Shown here piece by piece: positions 10,959-22,696 of a DNA stretch of 64,000 nt. The first letter of the stretch is position 1. Every line of letters begins with the position of its first letter. The DNA comes from Brachionus rotundiformis (lineage: Eukaryota; Rotifera; Eurotatoria; Ploima; Brachionidae). The DNA lies in the NCBI GenBank assembly GCA_016802295.1, contig JAESIW010000203.1, positions 1,462,961 to 1,526,960 of the forward strand. Direction: 5' to 3'. The notes under the pieces are model-generated. The model searched no databases, was not told the origin of the DNA, and was given only the letters and a program-made list of their open reading frames with translations. The position numbers and the translations under genes are program-made.

Positions 10959-13900
10959 ATGGAAAACGACTCCACACAGCCTATTGATATTCCAAGATTA
11001 AACAACACTAATCAATCTGAAGAAGAAGATGATGATGATGAAGATAATGATGAAGAAGAGCTTAGCGATAGCGATCATAAATTCGAAAGCTTGTTAGAGC
11101 TCAATTCACCTATTAAGAAGACAATACGCAAAAAGACCAAGAAGAAAAAGCTCAATAAATATCATATTAAAAATTATCTTCCAGTAAAAGGATCCAGACT
11201 GGTCAATTCAGCTAGTTACATGTACATTCAAGAAGAAGATTTGACCAGCTCGATTCAAGATTCCCAGGAGACTTTTAACGAGAGGATGGAGGAAGCGCCC
11301 ACTTCACAAACGGAAAAGGTCCTCTTCAGTCGATCACTCAGCGTTGACCCTTTTGATCGCGAAAAATCCAAACAGCACGTAGAAAACCTGCTACGACTGG
11401 CTTTTATGAACACGCATAAACCACGCCAGCTGGCACCTCCTCCGACTCCTCTAAGCTCCTCGTTGCCTCACCAAACATTCTCTCCCCGACCCAGCTTCAA
11501 CCCCATGATCAGTATCGACAACAGCAACAAATTGAAACAGTCTGAAGCCATTTGGAAAGAGCTGTTCGACTATTTTGACTATTACAGTGACAGGTCCAAG
11601 TCAATGGAAGAGCTGGACGAACGCATTAGGAAAAAAAGAGCCGAAATAGCTCCCAAAATAAACATTATTCTTGGCCTTGACTATTCGAGGATAAAACATG
11701 TGATGGACACGGAGATCAAGCAGACCATGTTCTCTGTCCTGGACTATTCCAAATTGTACGAGAACAAGGTCTACATTGACCAATTGTGCTACCTTAATCT
11801 GCTCATTCAAGACGATTTGAACAACATTTGCTACATTGAGAGCCTGTATCCATCGATCAGGTGCCTTAAAAGTGAACAGGCGTTGTACGCCGACCCAAAG
11901 TTTGACTCAACTGCCAAGACACTGCTCCTCTGGCACAAAATAGTCAAAGACCTAATGCTCAAATCGGACCAGTTAGGTTTGTGAATTAAGTTTTTATTTT
12001 AAATCAGCTCAAATTAATTTAAATAGCAAAAAAGTGTAATTTCTCAACTAGGTCTATGACGTAAATAAGAATATAGGCTGAATTTATTTTAATTTTGTTT
12101 AGATTAGGTTATAAAATTTTCATATGGATTTTTTAGTATCTTATTTATTTAAAGAGATGAATGCAATTAAAATAATTCTTACCATTAATTTAGGCTCTTG
12201 GCTAAACTTAAAAATGAATTTAGAATAGTTAATTAAATTTATGGATATAAGACAATTAATAAATTATAGTTAAAAAACTTTAATTTAAAAATTTTTTCTT
12301 ATTAATATTAAAAGTATTAAAAGTTAGAAAGCTTGTATATAATAATTATGAGGCCTTAAATATTTTTACAATTGGTACAAAAATGACTTAGAAAGATTGC
12401 TTGTTTTTTATTTTTTTATTTTTAAAAAGTAATTTTTCAATGGATTTTTGGAGTTCTTTTTTTTAAATTGGCTTTACCACACTGTTTTCTTTTATTCTTG
12501 AATATGTTTAGTTTTCTAGATCACTTTCTAAATTAAGATAAATTTTTTAAAATTCAAAGTTGTCTAAATTTAATTATTATTTTATTTTATTATTTATAAA
12601 CGTTCCTTTTCTTGTATATTTCAGTTTTATTTATAATTGACTAAAATCTATTATCAATTTTTAATATTCTTTAAATATGAATTATTAAAGACATATTTTT
12701 AGATCAACCAGACACTACTTTTCTTTAAATGAGTTAAAAATTAAAGATTCCTAAGGCATTCTGTGATCGATCAAAATATGAATTCCCTATTCAAATTATC
12801 AATTAATTGATTATTTTTTATTAAATTATGTATTGATAAATAAAATCAATCAATGATTAATTCGAAATATCATTTAAATTTAAAGAGATTATCTTAAAAT
12901 ATTTGAATCAATCTTTAATTAAATCTAAGTAAATTTAAGTAATTTAATGTAACAAGCTTTAAATTTTATGTAAATTGAATTAAATTTACATACACTTAAA
13001 TACTTAAGTATATCCTTTTTAAGTATCATCAATTCTTTCAACCCATCGATGAGATCAATATAAATTTAAACTCATTTTTTTTAAAGTTTACTTTGGATTT
13101 ATTTCAAAAATGTTTATAAACTGGCATTCAAAATTAAATTTAAAAATCAATCTAATCAATAAGTTGAAAAAAAATTTTATAGAATTGCTTATTTTTCAAA
13201 TTTGCATAACATTCATAGCGTGTTAGATTAAAATTTTTTTAATTTATTCAAAGATTTATTTTAATATCTAAAGATAAAGTCTTTGAACAAGAAAAGAACA
13301 ATTAGAAAAACTAAAATTATTCTAAAATTGGGTAAAAGAATTTCAATTAGAAAAGATAAGAGAATATTTCTTGATTTAGGTATTGCGAATTTCAAAAACA
13401 AACAGAACAAAAATTCTTTAAATTTTGATAAATTAAAATTTACTAAAATAAAATATATTTATATACTGAAACATAGTGCAGCATACAGCATACTTTGTTG
13501 CATCTTTTTTACCAAAAATAAAAACTTAGTTTCCTTTTTTTAGGTAAACAAAATCAATGATCAATTTAAGTCTTGTTGATGCTTTACTTTTTGTCTCTTA
13601 TCTACATCAGAAAAATTATTTTGGGTAAAAAAGACCCAACAAAGTATGTTGTAGTATTTTTTTAATTATGTTCTATTTTAGTAAATTTTAATTTATCAAA
13701 ATAAGAATTTTTGTTCAGTTTGTTTCTGAAATCCACAATACCCTTGATTTATTAAGAAGGATTTTATTTATTTTTTACGAAATTTAGTACAATAAAACAG
13801 AAAAATATGTTTAAAAATTTTAAGGCCCTTTTTTCCTTATGTTAAAAACTGGTTCTGTTGATTCGACATGGTGCAATATTGATAATTGCATCAATTGTTA

Positions 13901-16900
13901 AAGTTTAATGACTTTCAAAATTCTTATCGTTCAAATAGATTGAAATTTGATCTTATATCAATTTTCAGAGATTTAAGTTCTTTTTTTTCCCAAATTTCAC
14001 AATACACATTCCAATTTTTTGAAAATTTTATTGAAAGGATCATTAAATGAACGATAGGCAAATCAAAAGGATTTTAGCGCTAGATAGAATGATTTGTGGA
14101 AAATGACAAAAGAAGGACTGAGTTTCTGGATAAAATATTCTTAAAACAATATTATTATTATATTTTATTAATTATAAAAATTAATCTAAGCAATCAATGT
14201 TTGCCAAATAAAATCATGGATAGACAATACGATTTAGCTATTAAAATACCATTTTCCATTTTTTACTTTTAATTATTAAAGAATCCTAAAATAATATCTA
14301 AATTAAATACATTTAACACTTAAAATTTTCTTATAAAATAATTTTGATAGAATAATAAATTTTTTAAAAAAATATTCTAAAATATTAATTATAAAAAAGG
14401 CAGATTTTTGGGCTTTGCCAAACGACCAGAGTATTTTAAACATTGGAATTGGTTCGAACAGCGGTTGAACTATTCGCGTAGTGAATACGAAAAAGTTCAA
14501 AACTGGCTAAATGAGAACATTACGCAGAATCACAGCAGCTCAACATTGGTCGAAACGGCCAGCAACCACTCGACCGACTCGCTACCTCTCGTATACATAA
14601 GAGAGCCCACCTACACCTCCCTAGCACCGAGCCCAAGCGAAACAAATGTGTTTTTAAGACAAATCAGCTATCTGATCAAAGGCCCTAGCCTTTCCCAAGA
14701 CCAAACCCCCCAGTCAAACTTATCTCTTAACTTTTTGTCTAGTCGTACCTCGCCAGACTCGCTGAACATGCAGCAAGAGCACTTATTTCCTGTCATCGTA
14801 CACCATGTGGACTCGTTTATTAGAAAATCGGCGACCAGGAACAGTCCCGACCCGAGTCCATTACCAAACGAAGAGGTCAAGTTTACTTTAAATGAACTCG
14901 ATGGTGAAGAGACCGAAGAAGAAGCTGAAAAAACCGAAGAAAAACAAGAACAAGAGCTAAAACCAGTGATGCCAGACAACCAAGACTTGACCACTAAAAA
15001 CAATCGCAAAAAACTCTTCCGCGAATTTTTGCGAAAGCGATTGCGCAAATTTGGTCTCACCAAAACATGTGACAAAATACGTGAAGTAGTCCTAACATCT
15101 CTATCACATGCACTGCTCGCTTTACAAATAGACAAGTGCCAAAAAGCAGCCATTGAACAACTCAGCGATTACCATTTGATACCATTGCATCACAAAACCA
15201 GCCAAATGATCCAACAATTCTACCATGACGAAGAGTCAATTAAATTTGGAGTACAATCCGAAGCGTTCACTCGCCTCGGCCTACCTTCCTACCGTCCTCT
15301 GTTCATCTACTTAAACAACGTGATCCTGGAATTGATGCATTTGTGCATCGAAATGCAGAATGAGAACAAGGGCGCCATAAATCAGCATCTAGAATCCAAG
15401 TTTAGCTTACTGAGCATTGAAGTGCTAACCAACGAGTGCCGTGAGTGCATCGAACAGGCCATAATAGTACGCCAATTCTACTACCACATGATCTATTCAG
15501 TGTTCGATTTGGACGAAATGGACATACAGCAACAGCTCGAAAATGACCTGTGCTCATTTGATGATGACCTAAAGCGCACAATATCCATCTATTTGGACTT
15601 TATAACCAATTGGGTTCAAGATTTGGTCCGGGTGGGAAACTTTTCCAAGGCATTATGGGTGCTGGACAACGAGTGGAGCTTTTGCAAGAACAATTTGTAT
15701 TTTGTCACAGCCACAGAGGACATCTATGCCAGCCGCTTCTGCAACATGGGCATACACATGTACGAATCTCTTATAAACATGTTCAACATAATTGACAACA
15801 AGTACAAGGAACCGCTGAGGATTGAGATTGATAGTTTGCTGTGGGACGAGCGCTACAGGTCAGTTGGTGTAGATTTGTCCTCTATTTCGCTTCCGGTCTC
15901 ACAAGAACAGGCCGAATCTGACGAGGACAATTTGGCAGATGACTTTTTGACCAGACAAACGTCCTGTTCTTCAAACGAAAGGCTAAATTTGAATTTCAAT
16001 GAGTTCAAAGAAGAGATAAACAAGTTTAGAAAGTTTTGTTTGAGAACATTGGAGTTTACAGGCGAGTTTTTGGACGATCTTGAACTAGCGGCCAAATATG
16101 AACTTGCCCATGATTTGCAAGCATTGCTCGACAAGCTGCACTCAAGCAACCACGTGCTGGTCAACTTTACCAATCAGGAACTTTTGAGCGACTCATCTGA
16201 ATGCTCATTTTTGATATTTGTACCCAAAGAGTTTGCCAAGGACAAAATTCAGATTGTTCGCTTGCTATTTATAATCAGTGAAAAGGACACCTATGAGCCA
16301 AAAGAACAAGATATGGAAAGAATGACCAAGAGTGAAACAGTTCGTCGCTTAAGCAGCTCAAATTCAATATTTGACCCGTCTGATGATCAGCGGGACACAG
16401 TGTTGCGCAAATTGTCCGAATTTTCAAAAAAAATCGGACCAGTGGTCAGTCCCGGGTCTTCGCCGGTCCAGTCTCAGAACAGTGCGTTTATAATCAGTCC
16501 ATCGCACAACACAAACGCCTATTTGCTTTACTTGAAGCTCAATGATCCAAAGGAGGAATGGAATTGGCGCGGACCCAAGATAGACTTGCATGCATCTAGA
16601 CCAGTTAGACTCTCGCTTTATCATCACCAAAAACCAAAGATACCAGAGACTCAAAAGAAAATATTGTACTTAATTACATCAAAGCAGTCTGTTTTGATTG
16701 AGAAGAAAATTCTTTTAAACCAAATTCTTCAAGGTATTGTGCAATGTTTTTATTTAAATCATTTAAGCACAGGTTTTGTAAGATTATGATTATGATTTAG
16801 AAAGTTAATTTTTGACAGTTATTAACTAAGCAAAAAAAAAGTTGACACATTTTATTTAAAAAAAAAGATTATTTTGATAAATTTTCCACAAAAAAAATAA

Positions 16901-19900
16901 TTTAAATTTAAATTCAATCATTAAACTTGTATTTTTTAACTAATCTATTTATTTTTTTTTCATCAAAATCATTCAATGTATCGCCTAAATAATAAATCCA
17001 ATGAGTTAAAAAGATCATCCATTTTCAAATTTACAAACAAATAATTTTTTATCTTTTAAAAATAAGAGTGATTATTTTTTTAAATTTGCTTAGTCAAAAT
17101 ACAGTATTGCACTTTTTATTACTCATTGTAGGATTTTTTCTTACCTGTATTAATAAACTATTTCGGTTCCTATAAAAGTAAGCTTTCTTAGTCTCCCAGG
17201 CCTTGTTGATTCCTTTGGTGCTATAGATATCATTAATTTTTCTTGTTGTTTTCACACATTTTTTTGATATTCCTACTAATTTTGCTATTTTCCTATTACT
17301 TTTGGTCTTTTCTTTTAGTAGACCAATTATCTGACATCTAACTTTATTGGTAACGCTTTTTTTACCCATTTTTTTTACCAAGATTGCTAATATCTTCGGG
17401 GTGTAATTTATAATGTCACAGGCACTGAGCAGAAAGTTTTATAGCAATGTTTCATATATGAATCTAACACTTATTGCATAATCTTTAAATTAAGATATTT
17501 ACCAATTCATTTAAGCTAATTTATCGATTTCTAATTAGAGACTAATGATGTGCGTCTAAACTTTTTTGCAAAAATTTTTGACTCACATTTTTATGGCTTT
17601 TATTTAATTTCAATTTTTGAGATAAGTTTAAAATCGAATTATCATATATTTTATATCAATTTGAAGGGCACAGTTACCGTAATGCCTTGCCCCCTAATGC
17701 ATTGCACTTTAAACCAGAATTCTGGATTTTAATGCTGCATTTAACCCACTTTTTTTTCCAGATACGCTTCGACTAAAAATGCTGCAGTTAATGTCAAAAT
17801 TTTGGTAAAAATGCCGCATTAAATATGTAAAAAATAATAAAAATTTTTATTATTAATTTTAATTTTTTTTATTTTTTAATTTTGATTATTTTTACATATT
17901 TTTTACATATTTAATGCGGCATTTTTACCAAAATTTTGACATTAACTGCAGCATTTTTAGTCGCAGCGTATCTGGAAAAAAAAGTGGGTTAAATGCAGCA
18001 TTAAAATCCAGAATTCTGGTTTAAAGTGCAATGCATTAGGGGGCAAGGCATTACGGTAGTTTAATTAAAAACTGATTTTTATTTTGTATATTTCTAAAAC
18101 AAAACTTAATATTTTTATGTCTTACGAATTAAACTTATTAAAAAAACTTGTGCGTCTAAACTTTTGTGCAGTACTGTATAATTATGTCGAAACGACGGTT
18201 GTCTAGTGTTGCGCAATTTCCGTCAAAATGAAGACTTACCTTTTTGTAAAATTTTGCTAAATAGCACAGAAAAAAATGCTAAATATATTTTTGTAAAATA
18301 GTTAAAAACTGGCTCTGTAGAACCGATTGTTGAATCAACTTTCAAAATCTGCTAATGCAGTGATTGATTTTGTACCGTTTTACATTTACAGAACCAGTTT
18401 TTACTTTTGGCTTGTATAAAATATTTAACATTCTGTTGTTNNNNNNNNNNNNNNNNNNNNNNNNNNNNNNNNNNNNNNNNNNNNNNNNNNNNNNNNNNNN
18501 NNNNNNNNNNNNNNNNNNNNNNNNNNNNNNNNNNNNNNNNNNNNNNNNNNNNNNNNNNNNNNNNNNNNNNNNNNNNNNNNNNNNNNNNNNNNNNNNNNNN
18601 NNNNNNNNNNNNNNNNNNNNNNNNNNNNNNNNNNNNNNNNNNNNNNNNNNNNNNNNNNNNNNNNNNNNNNNNNNNNNNNNNNNNNNNNNNNNNNNNNNNN
18701 NNNNNNNNNNNNNNNNNNNNNNNNNNNNNNNNNNNNNNNNNNNNNNNNNNNNNNNNNNNNNNGCAGTGATTGATTTTGTACCTTTTACATTTACAGAACC
18801 AGTTTTTACTTTTGGCTTGTATAAAATATTTAACATTCTGTTGTTTGATGTTAAATAACAAATTTCACAATACTTAAAATTCATAAATAGTAATACGCCT
18901 TTTCCAAGCCTAGCGATGGCACTCAAGTGCTTACTTGAAGATTCTCTGGGCGAGTTCACTCTTTTCTCTGAAATAAGTCCTCTCTGAATCATCGTCCCTA
19001 ATAAAATATTGCCTGTACATCTATAGCATTCACTGATTGATAAGCTTTTCCACAATTTTACACAGCGAATTGTTTCTTGGTCAAGTATATTTTCATGTTG
19101 TGTAAATTTTTTAGACTAAAATCAAAATTAATATCATAAGACTTAAGGATTCCAATCTGTCTTCACAAGACCTGGTTCTTGTAGAGTCAATCAGTTTTAT
19201 CACTCTTTTTTGTACTTTTTCAAGAATTTAAATGTCTGATTTATCAGTAGATATAAAATTTATTAATTCGTTCTACATTTGAAAAATGATTAAGCTCTAT
19301 AAGCTAAACTTATATACAGGACATCTTCAAAAAAGTTTAGATTGTTTATGAGCAGTTTAAGCAGATTTTATGAAGGTCTTTAAAACCACTCAGACACCCA
19401 GTCAACTTTTTTTAGAAACGCACTGTAAATAACAACAATTTTCAAGTTAAACCATGATAAGTTGACTAAAATCAAATTATTTTTTAGATAATAAAGATTA
19501 AATAACAAAATTTAATTTATTTAACAAACATTCTAAATTTTATTTGAATTTTTAATAGATAAAAAATTATTTTCTTAAGGATCAATAAGCTTGATAAAAG
19601 AAAAAGCTTCATTTCACCCATCAATTGATGAATCAATTACAGACTTAAAAGATAAGATTTACGAACTTAGAAAAAGCTGTATGAATTGGATAAAAACAAT
19701 TGAAAATGAACTAATTCCAAATTTGTCTAATGATCCAAATAATGTCTTTCTAGCTAAGATAGAGCGGAATGTGAATGAAATATTGCGGGTGTCTTACATA
19801 TTTGGAATTGAACTCCAAAACGACATTATTAAATTCATGACACAGAACCGGGCCAAGTCGTTTGCCGAAGGACTGGCCGAGTTTTCTATCCAGTGGTGTG

Positions 19901-21225
19901 ATTACATTGTGAGCAGGACCGACCGAGGGAATGGAAGAACTACGAGGCCTTGGGCTGCAAACAAAGGATTACACCTTGTACAAGTAGCCGTAGCTCATTC
20001 TGTTCATTTGAGTAGTTGGGACTTTTCTCGTTTAGCTAAAGCAATTCAGAAGTGTTTTAAACACTTAATTGGTGATAACCAAAATCATGGCGAATGTCTC
20101 ATGAAACCATTAAACAGAAATATAAGTACAAGCAGCCGTGTTTTGAGTGCCAAAATAGTCAATAAAATTCTGCCCCCACGGAAAAGATTTGAAGATGCTT
20201 GTTCCCACTTTGACAAAAAAGTCGAAAATAAGCGCCTAGAAGAGAGAAGTATTGGAAGAATTTTAGAAATAAACAAACAAGACTGGATAATAGCCGGACC
20301 AGAAGTTCAATTTAGATGGCAATTAGGTTTGCTTATTGGAGAGGGAAGCTTTGGCAAAGTGTACTCATGCGTTAACTTGGACACATGGGAACCAATGGCT
20401 TTAAAGATCATTGAATTCAAGAGTAATACAGATATGCAAAATTTACAAGAAATAGCTGATGAAATAAACAATGTCGTGGACATAAATCATGAGAACTTGG
20501 TCAAAGTTTACGGATCTGAGCTACACAGAAAAGAAATATTTATTTTCATGGAGTTTTGTGGAGACCAGTGCACATTAGATCGTCTCAGTCGGGACGCATC
20601 GGGCCTGCCAGAAAACATGGTCCGAAAGTACACCAAATCTTTGTTAAAAGGAGTAGAGCATTTACATGAAAAAAACATAATTCATAGGGACATAAAAGGT
20701 GCCAACATATTCCTTAAATCAATAGATATTAGACATCCTGAAAAAGTTGTTCTCAAACTAGGAGATTTTGGTTGCTCAATCCGCCTTAAAGACCCGATTG
20801 GAACGGCAAGCCGAGATCAAGCAACAGGTCTAAGAGGAACTTATGGTATTTGTCTCAAAAGACTAAAATTAGGCTTGATTTAATAATTTTTTATTTAAGC
20901 ATTTATGGCTCCTGAAGTAATGGCGTCTGGCGGCGTAAAAGATGAAGGTTATACTTATTCAGCAGATATATGGAGTGTTGGATGTGTTGTGATTGAAATG
21001 TTTACTGGCAAAAGACCATGGCATCCTTTAAAAGATGAAGCTATATTGTTCAAAGTTCATTTGTCTTTGGATGGAGAAAAAAAACCTTCTTATCCAGCCC
21101 CTATCTCTGAAGAAGCTACCCATTTTCTTAACTATTGTCTTGAATTTGAACCAGATAAGCGCCTATTAGCTGATCAGTTGCTAGAATTAAGTTTTGTAAA
21201 AGTTGTTGAAGATGATAATTTTTAA
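10959..21225 (+). CDS. MAP3K4 (MEKK4/MTK1)-like MAP kinase kinase kinase, copy 1
   Basis: Four exons: 10959-11976, 14400-16733, 19580-20845, 20900-21225. All introns are GT-AG in phase 1; the total is 4,944 nt, giving 1,647 residues, the size of MAP3K4. An acidic low-complexity N-terminus leads into the conserved helical scaffold (YFDYYSDRSKSMEELDE; then PEYFKHWNWFEQR). The kinase domain spans about 1362-1640: GEGSFGKVYSC glycine loop, K1393 in MALKI, HRDIKGANIF with catalytic D1488, D1513 in DFGCS and MAPEVM. All catalytic residues are present, so an active cytoplasmic MAP3K upstream of p38/JNK is expected from the family. The start was set at the first ATG of the open frame, by analogy with MDN at the start of copy 2; an upstream exon is possible. 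An AATAAA lies at 21278-21283. Exons 1-2 are visibly richer in G and C than those of copy 2. Confidence 0.9.
13372..13745. repeat. foldback element in intron 1 of kinase copy 1
   Basis: Arms at about 13,379-13,454 and 13,669-13,743 are imperfect inverted copies (AAACAAACAGAACAAAAATT against AATTTTTGTTCAGTTTGTTT), and inner arms pair again (CATACTTTGTTG and CAACAAAGTATG; TTTTTTACC and GGTAAAAAA). It interrupts an 86-codon lysine-rich frame that I regard as chance. The remaining intron (11,977-14,399) is AT-rich with nothing else recognised. Confidence 0.7.
17100..18178 (-). mobile_element. Tc1/mariner relic in intron 2 of kinase copy 1
   Basis: The outer ends are TACAGTATTGCAC (17100) and its near-complement GTGCAGTACTGTA (to 18178), each with a flanking TA as expected for Tc1/mariner. 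On the minus strand 17094-17381 encodes a 95-residue N-terminal piece with the helix-turn-helix of Tc1-like transposases (RCQIIGLLKEKTKSNRKIAK, then LVGISKKCVKTT). The catalytic DDE domain is missing. GTGCGTCTAAACTTTT occurs twice in the same orientation (about 17,550 and 18,151), so the right end seems duplicated around a later foldback insertion. Confidence 0.7.
17675..18058. repeat. 384-bp foldback element with arms of about 155 bp
   Basis: Left end TACCGTAATGCCTTGCCCCC and right end GGGGGCAAGGCATTACGGTA are exact complements, and the arms continue to match through GCACTTTAAACCAGAATTC, CCAGATACGC and AATGCGGCATTTTTACC. The AT-rich loop holds no gene. It is nested within the mariner relic, so it inserted later. 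Confidence 0.85.
18357..18845. other. assembly gap flanked by the same 84-bp sequence on both sides
   Basis: The run of N is 18441-18762 (322 positions). The 84 bases before it (from GCAGTGATTGATTTTGTACC) recur after it with one base missing. A pair AAAAACTGGCTCTGT (about 18,304) and ACAGAACCAGTTTTTAC (about 18,388) also forms a hairpin near the gap. Long reading frames across this region exist only because N is translated as unknown residues. Confidence 0.85.
18846..19300 (-). mobile_element. LINE fragment in intron 2 of kinase copy 1
   Basis: On the minus strand about 19,300-19,100 reads LEKVQKRVIKLIDSTRTRSC followed by EDRLESL, the typical C-terminal linker of non-LTR reverse transcriptases. 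A 90-codon open stretch from 19,055 down to the gap (CYRCTGNILLGTMIQRGLIS) has no recognised match and may belong to the same or another element. Confidence 0.5.
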
Positions 21226-21499
21226 CGCTAAGTGTTTGTTTTATTGTAAATATTTAACAATGATTATAAATATATTTAATAAAAATTATCTCATAAAACA
21301 AGAATATCTCTACAGTTTTAGTTTAGTAAATAAACTTACTAAGATAATCAAAAATTTTTTAATTTAATTAGTCTCTAATAAAAATTATTATTAAAATTCC
21401 AAGTCTATTCTTCTAATTCAATTTTGACTCTATTAGTTAAATAAATGATGAATTTAAAATAAATATTAAATTATTAAAATTAACTAATACTACGTAAAT

Positions 21500-22070
21500 A
21501 ATACTACGATCCAATCGAATTGGTTGAGTTGATTCAGCATTTGCGATGTACCGTAGTAGACTATTCCAAACATCTACCACTTGATTTCTGAAATGTCTTT
21601 TTCAATAAATGGACACCATGAATTATTGCAAACTCTATATGAGGTCTAACCACTGCTGTATAAAGCATTCTTAATGAATCAATTCTTAAATTCCGATTAA
21701 AAAAAAATGACTCAAGAAATTTAAAATATAATTTAAGGAACAGTGAGAATCTGATAGAACCAACTTCAAAATCAGTAAATGGAGAAAAAACATTTGGATT
21801 TTTCTACTCAAGACTTATAAATTGCTTTGTGATCAAGAGATCAATGTTGAAATTTACAACATTTAAGCATTCAATTTAATATCAATTTAATTTTCAGATT
21901 TTGAAAAAAAATTCAAAAAATTTAATTTAAACATTTCAATGTTTTACTTTTGTAAATGATTATTTGAACAATTTATTTTTAATTAATAAAATTTATTCTA
22001 TTTAAATAAATGGAGTGTTAATCGACCTTTATGACATGGGTACTAGCCTGTTGATTAACCTTGAAATATA
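21500..22070. mobile_element. two LINE fragments, opposite strands
   Basis: About 21,540-21,700 on the minus strand reads LYTAVVRPHIEFAI, a conserved LINE C-terminal block. About 21,735-21,880 on the plus strand reads ENLIEPTSKSVNGEKTFGFF and INCFVIKRSMLKFTTFKHS, nearly the same as the LINE end at 56.2-56.7 kb (minus strand), followed by the shared 3' tail at about 22,005-22,068. They mark the region between the kinase gene and the receptor gene as insertion-rich. Confidence 0.65.
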
Positions 22071-22109
22071 TATTAAGTACTTTTTACTATGTATCGGTAA
22101 ATTTTGTAT

Positions 22110-22330
22110 AATATAAATACGATGAAGAAACTTGAGTCTTGAATAAAATGACAAGTCAACGAATAGCACAATATCAAAGCGAGACATCGGGATGTCAATA
22201 AGATTGAAATATTGCAAACCACCTCCGGAGGCTAAAAATGTCGAAATTGGTAGCAAACGTAAAAGAGGCAGACCTGCAAAAGCAAAAATTTTCTCCTTGT
22301 TATTGTTTAAATTAATTAATGCTTGTTTAT
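22110..22330 (+). other. AT-hook-like coding fragment
   Basis: A plus-strand frame reads RLKYCKPPPEAKNVEIGSKR then KRGRPAKAK, an AT-hook core, and ends in a stop near 22,340. AT-hook tails like this are common in transposon-encoded proteins; no other part of a protein is recognisable. It is probably debris of an unidentified element. Confidence 0.35.
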
Positions 22331-22696
22331 ATATAATTTAATGCTAAATAAATGATAAATTGATGCTCAATTAGAGATTTTTTAATGATCTTAATTTACC
22401 TTAAAAAATGAATGCTTATTCAGTATTTTTTTAATTTAAATTCAAGCCAAAATAAAATGCCTTGGAAAAATCTATGTATTAACAGATAAACTTCTGTTGA
22501 GAGATGATTTGATAAAATAAGCTGTTTGATAGTTTATAAAAATCTTAATTTCAAAGGCTAAATACTCAGTAAAAATATAAAAACTATATAAATGATTTAT
22601 TGATAATTTGAATTAAGCAAGGATAAAGCCAAAAAAGCAAACATTTAAGAACTAAATTTTCTTTTGAGGAAATAAATAATGCTCTATGTATTTAAG

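Noticed and set aside
13283..13543. 86-codon lysine-rich frame
   Set aside because: Lies in a foldback element within an intron and starts with a non-ATG codon; composition follows AT richness.
14668..15153. 161-codon minus-strand frame inside kinase copy 1
   Set aside because: Shadow of the true exon on the plus strand; serine-rich translation without any motif.
18342..19055. Long minus-strand frame across the first gap
   Set aside because: It is open only because N is translated as unknown; the real parts are a LINE-like fragment and a duplicated flank.
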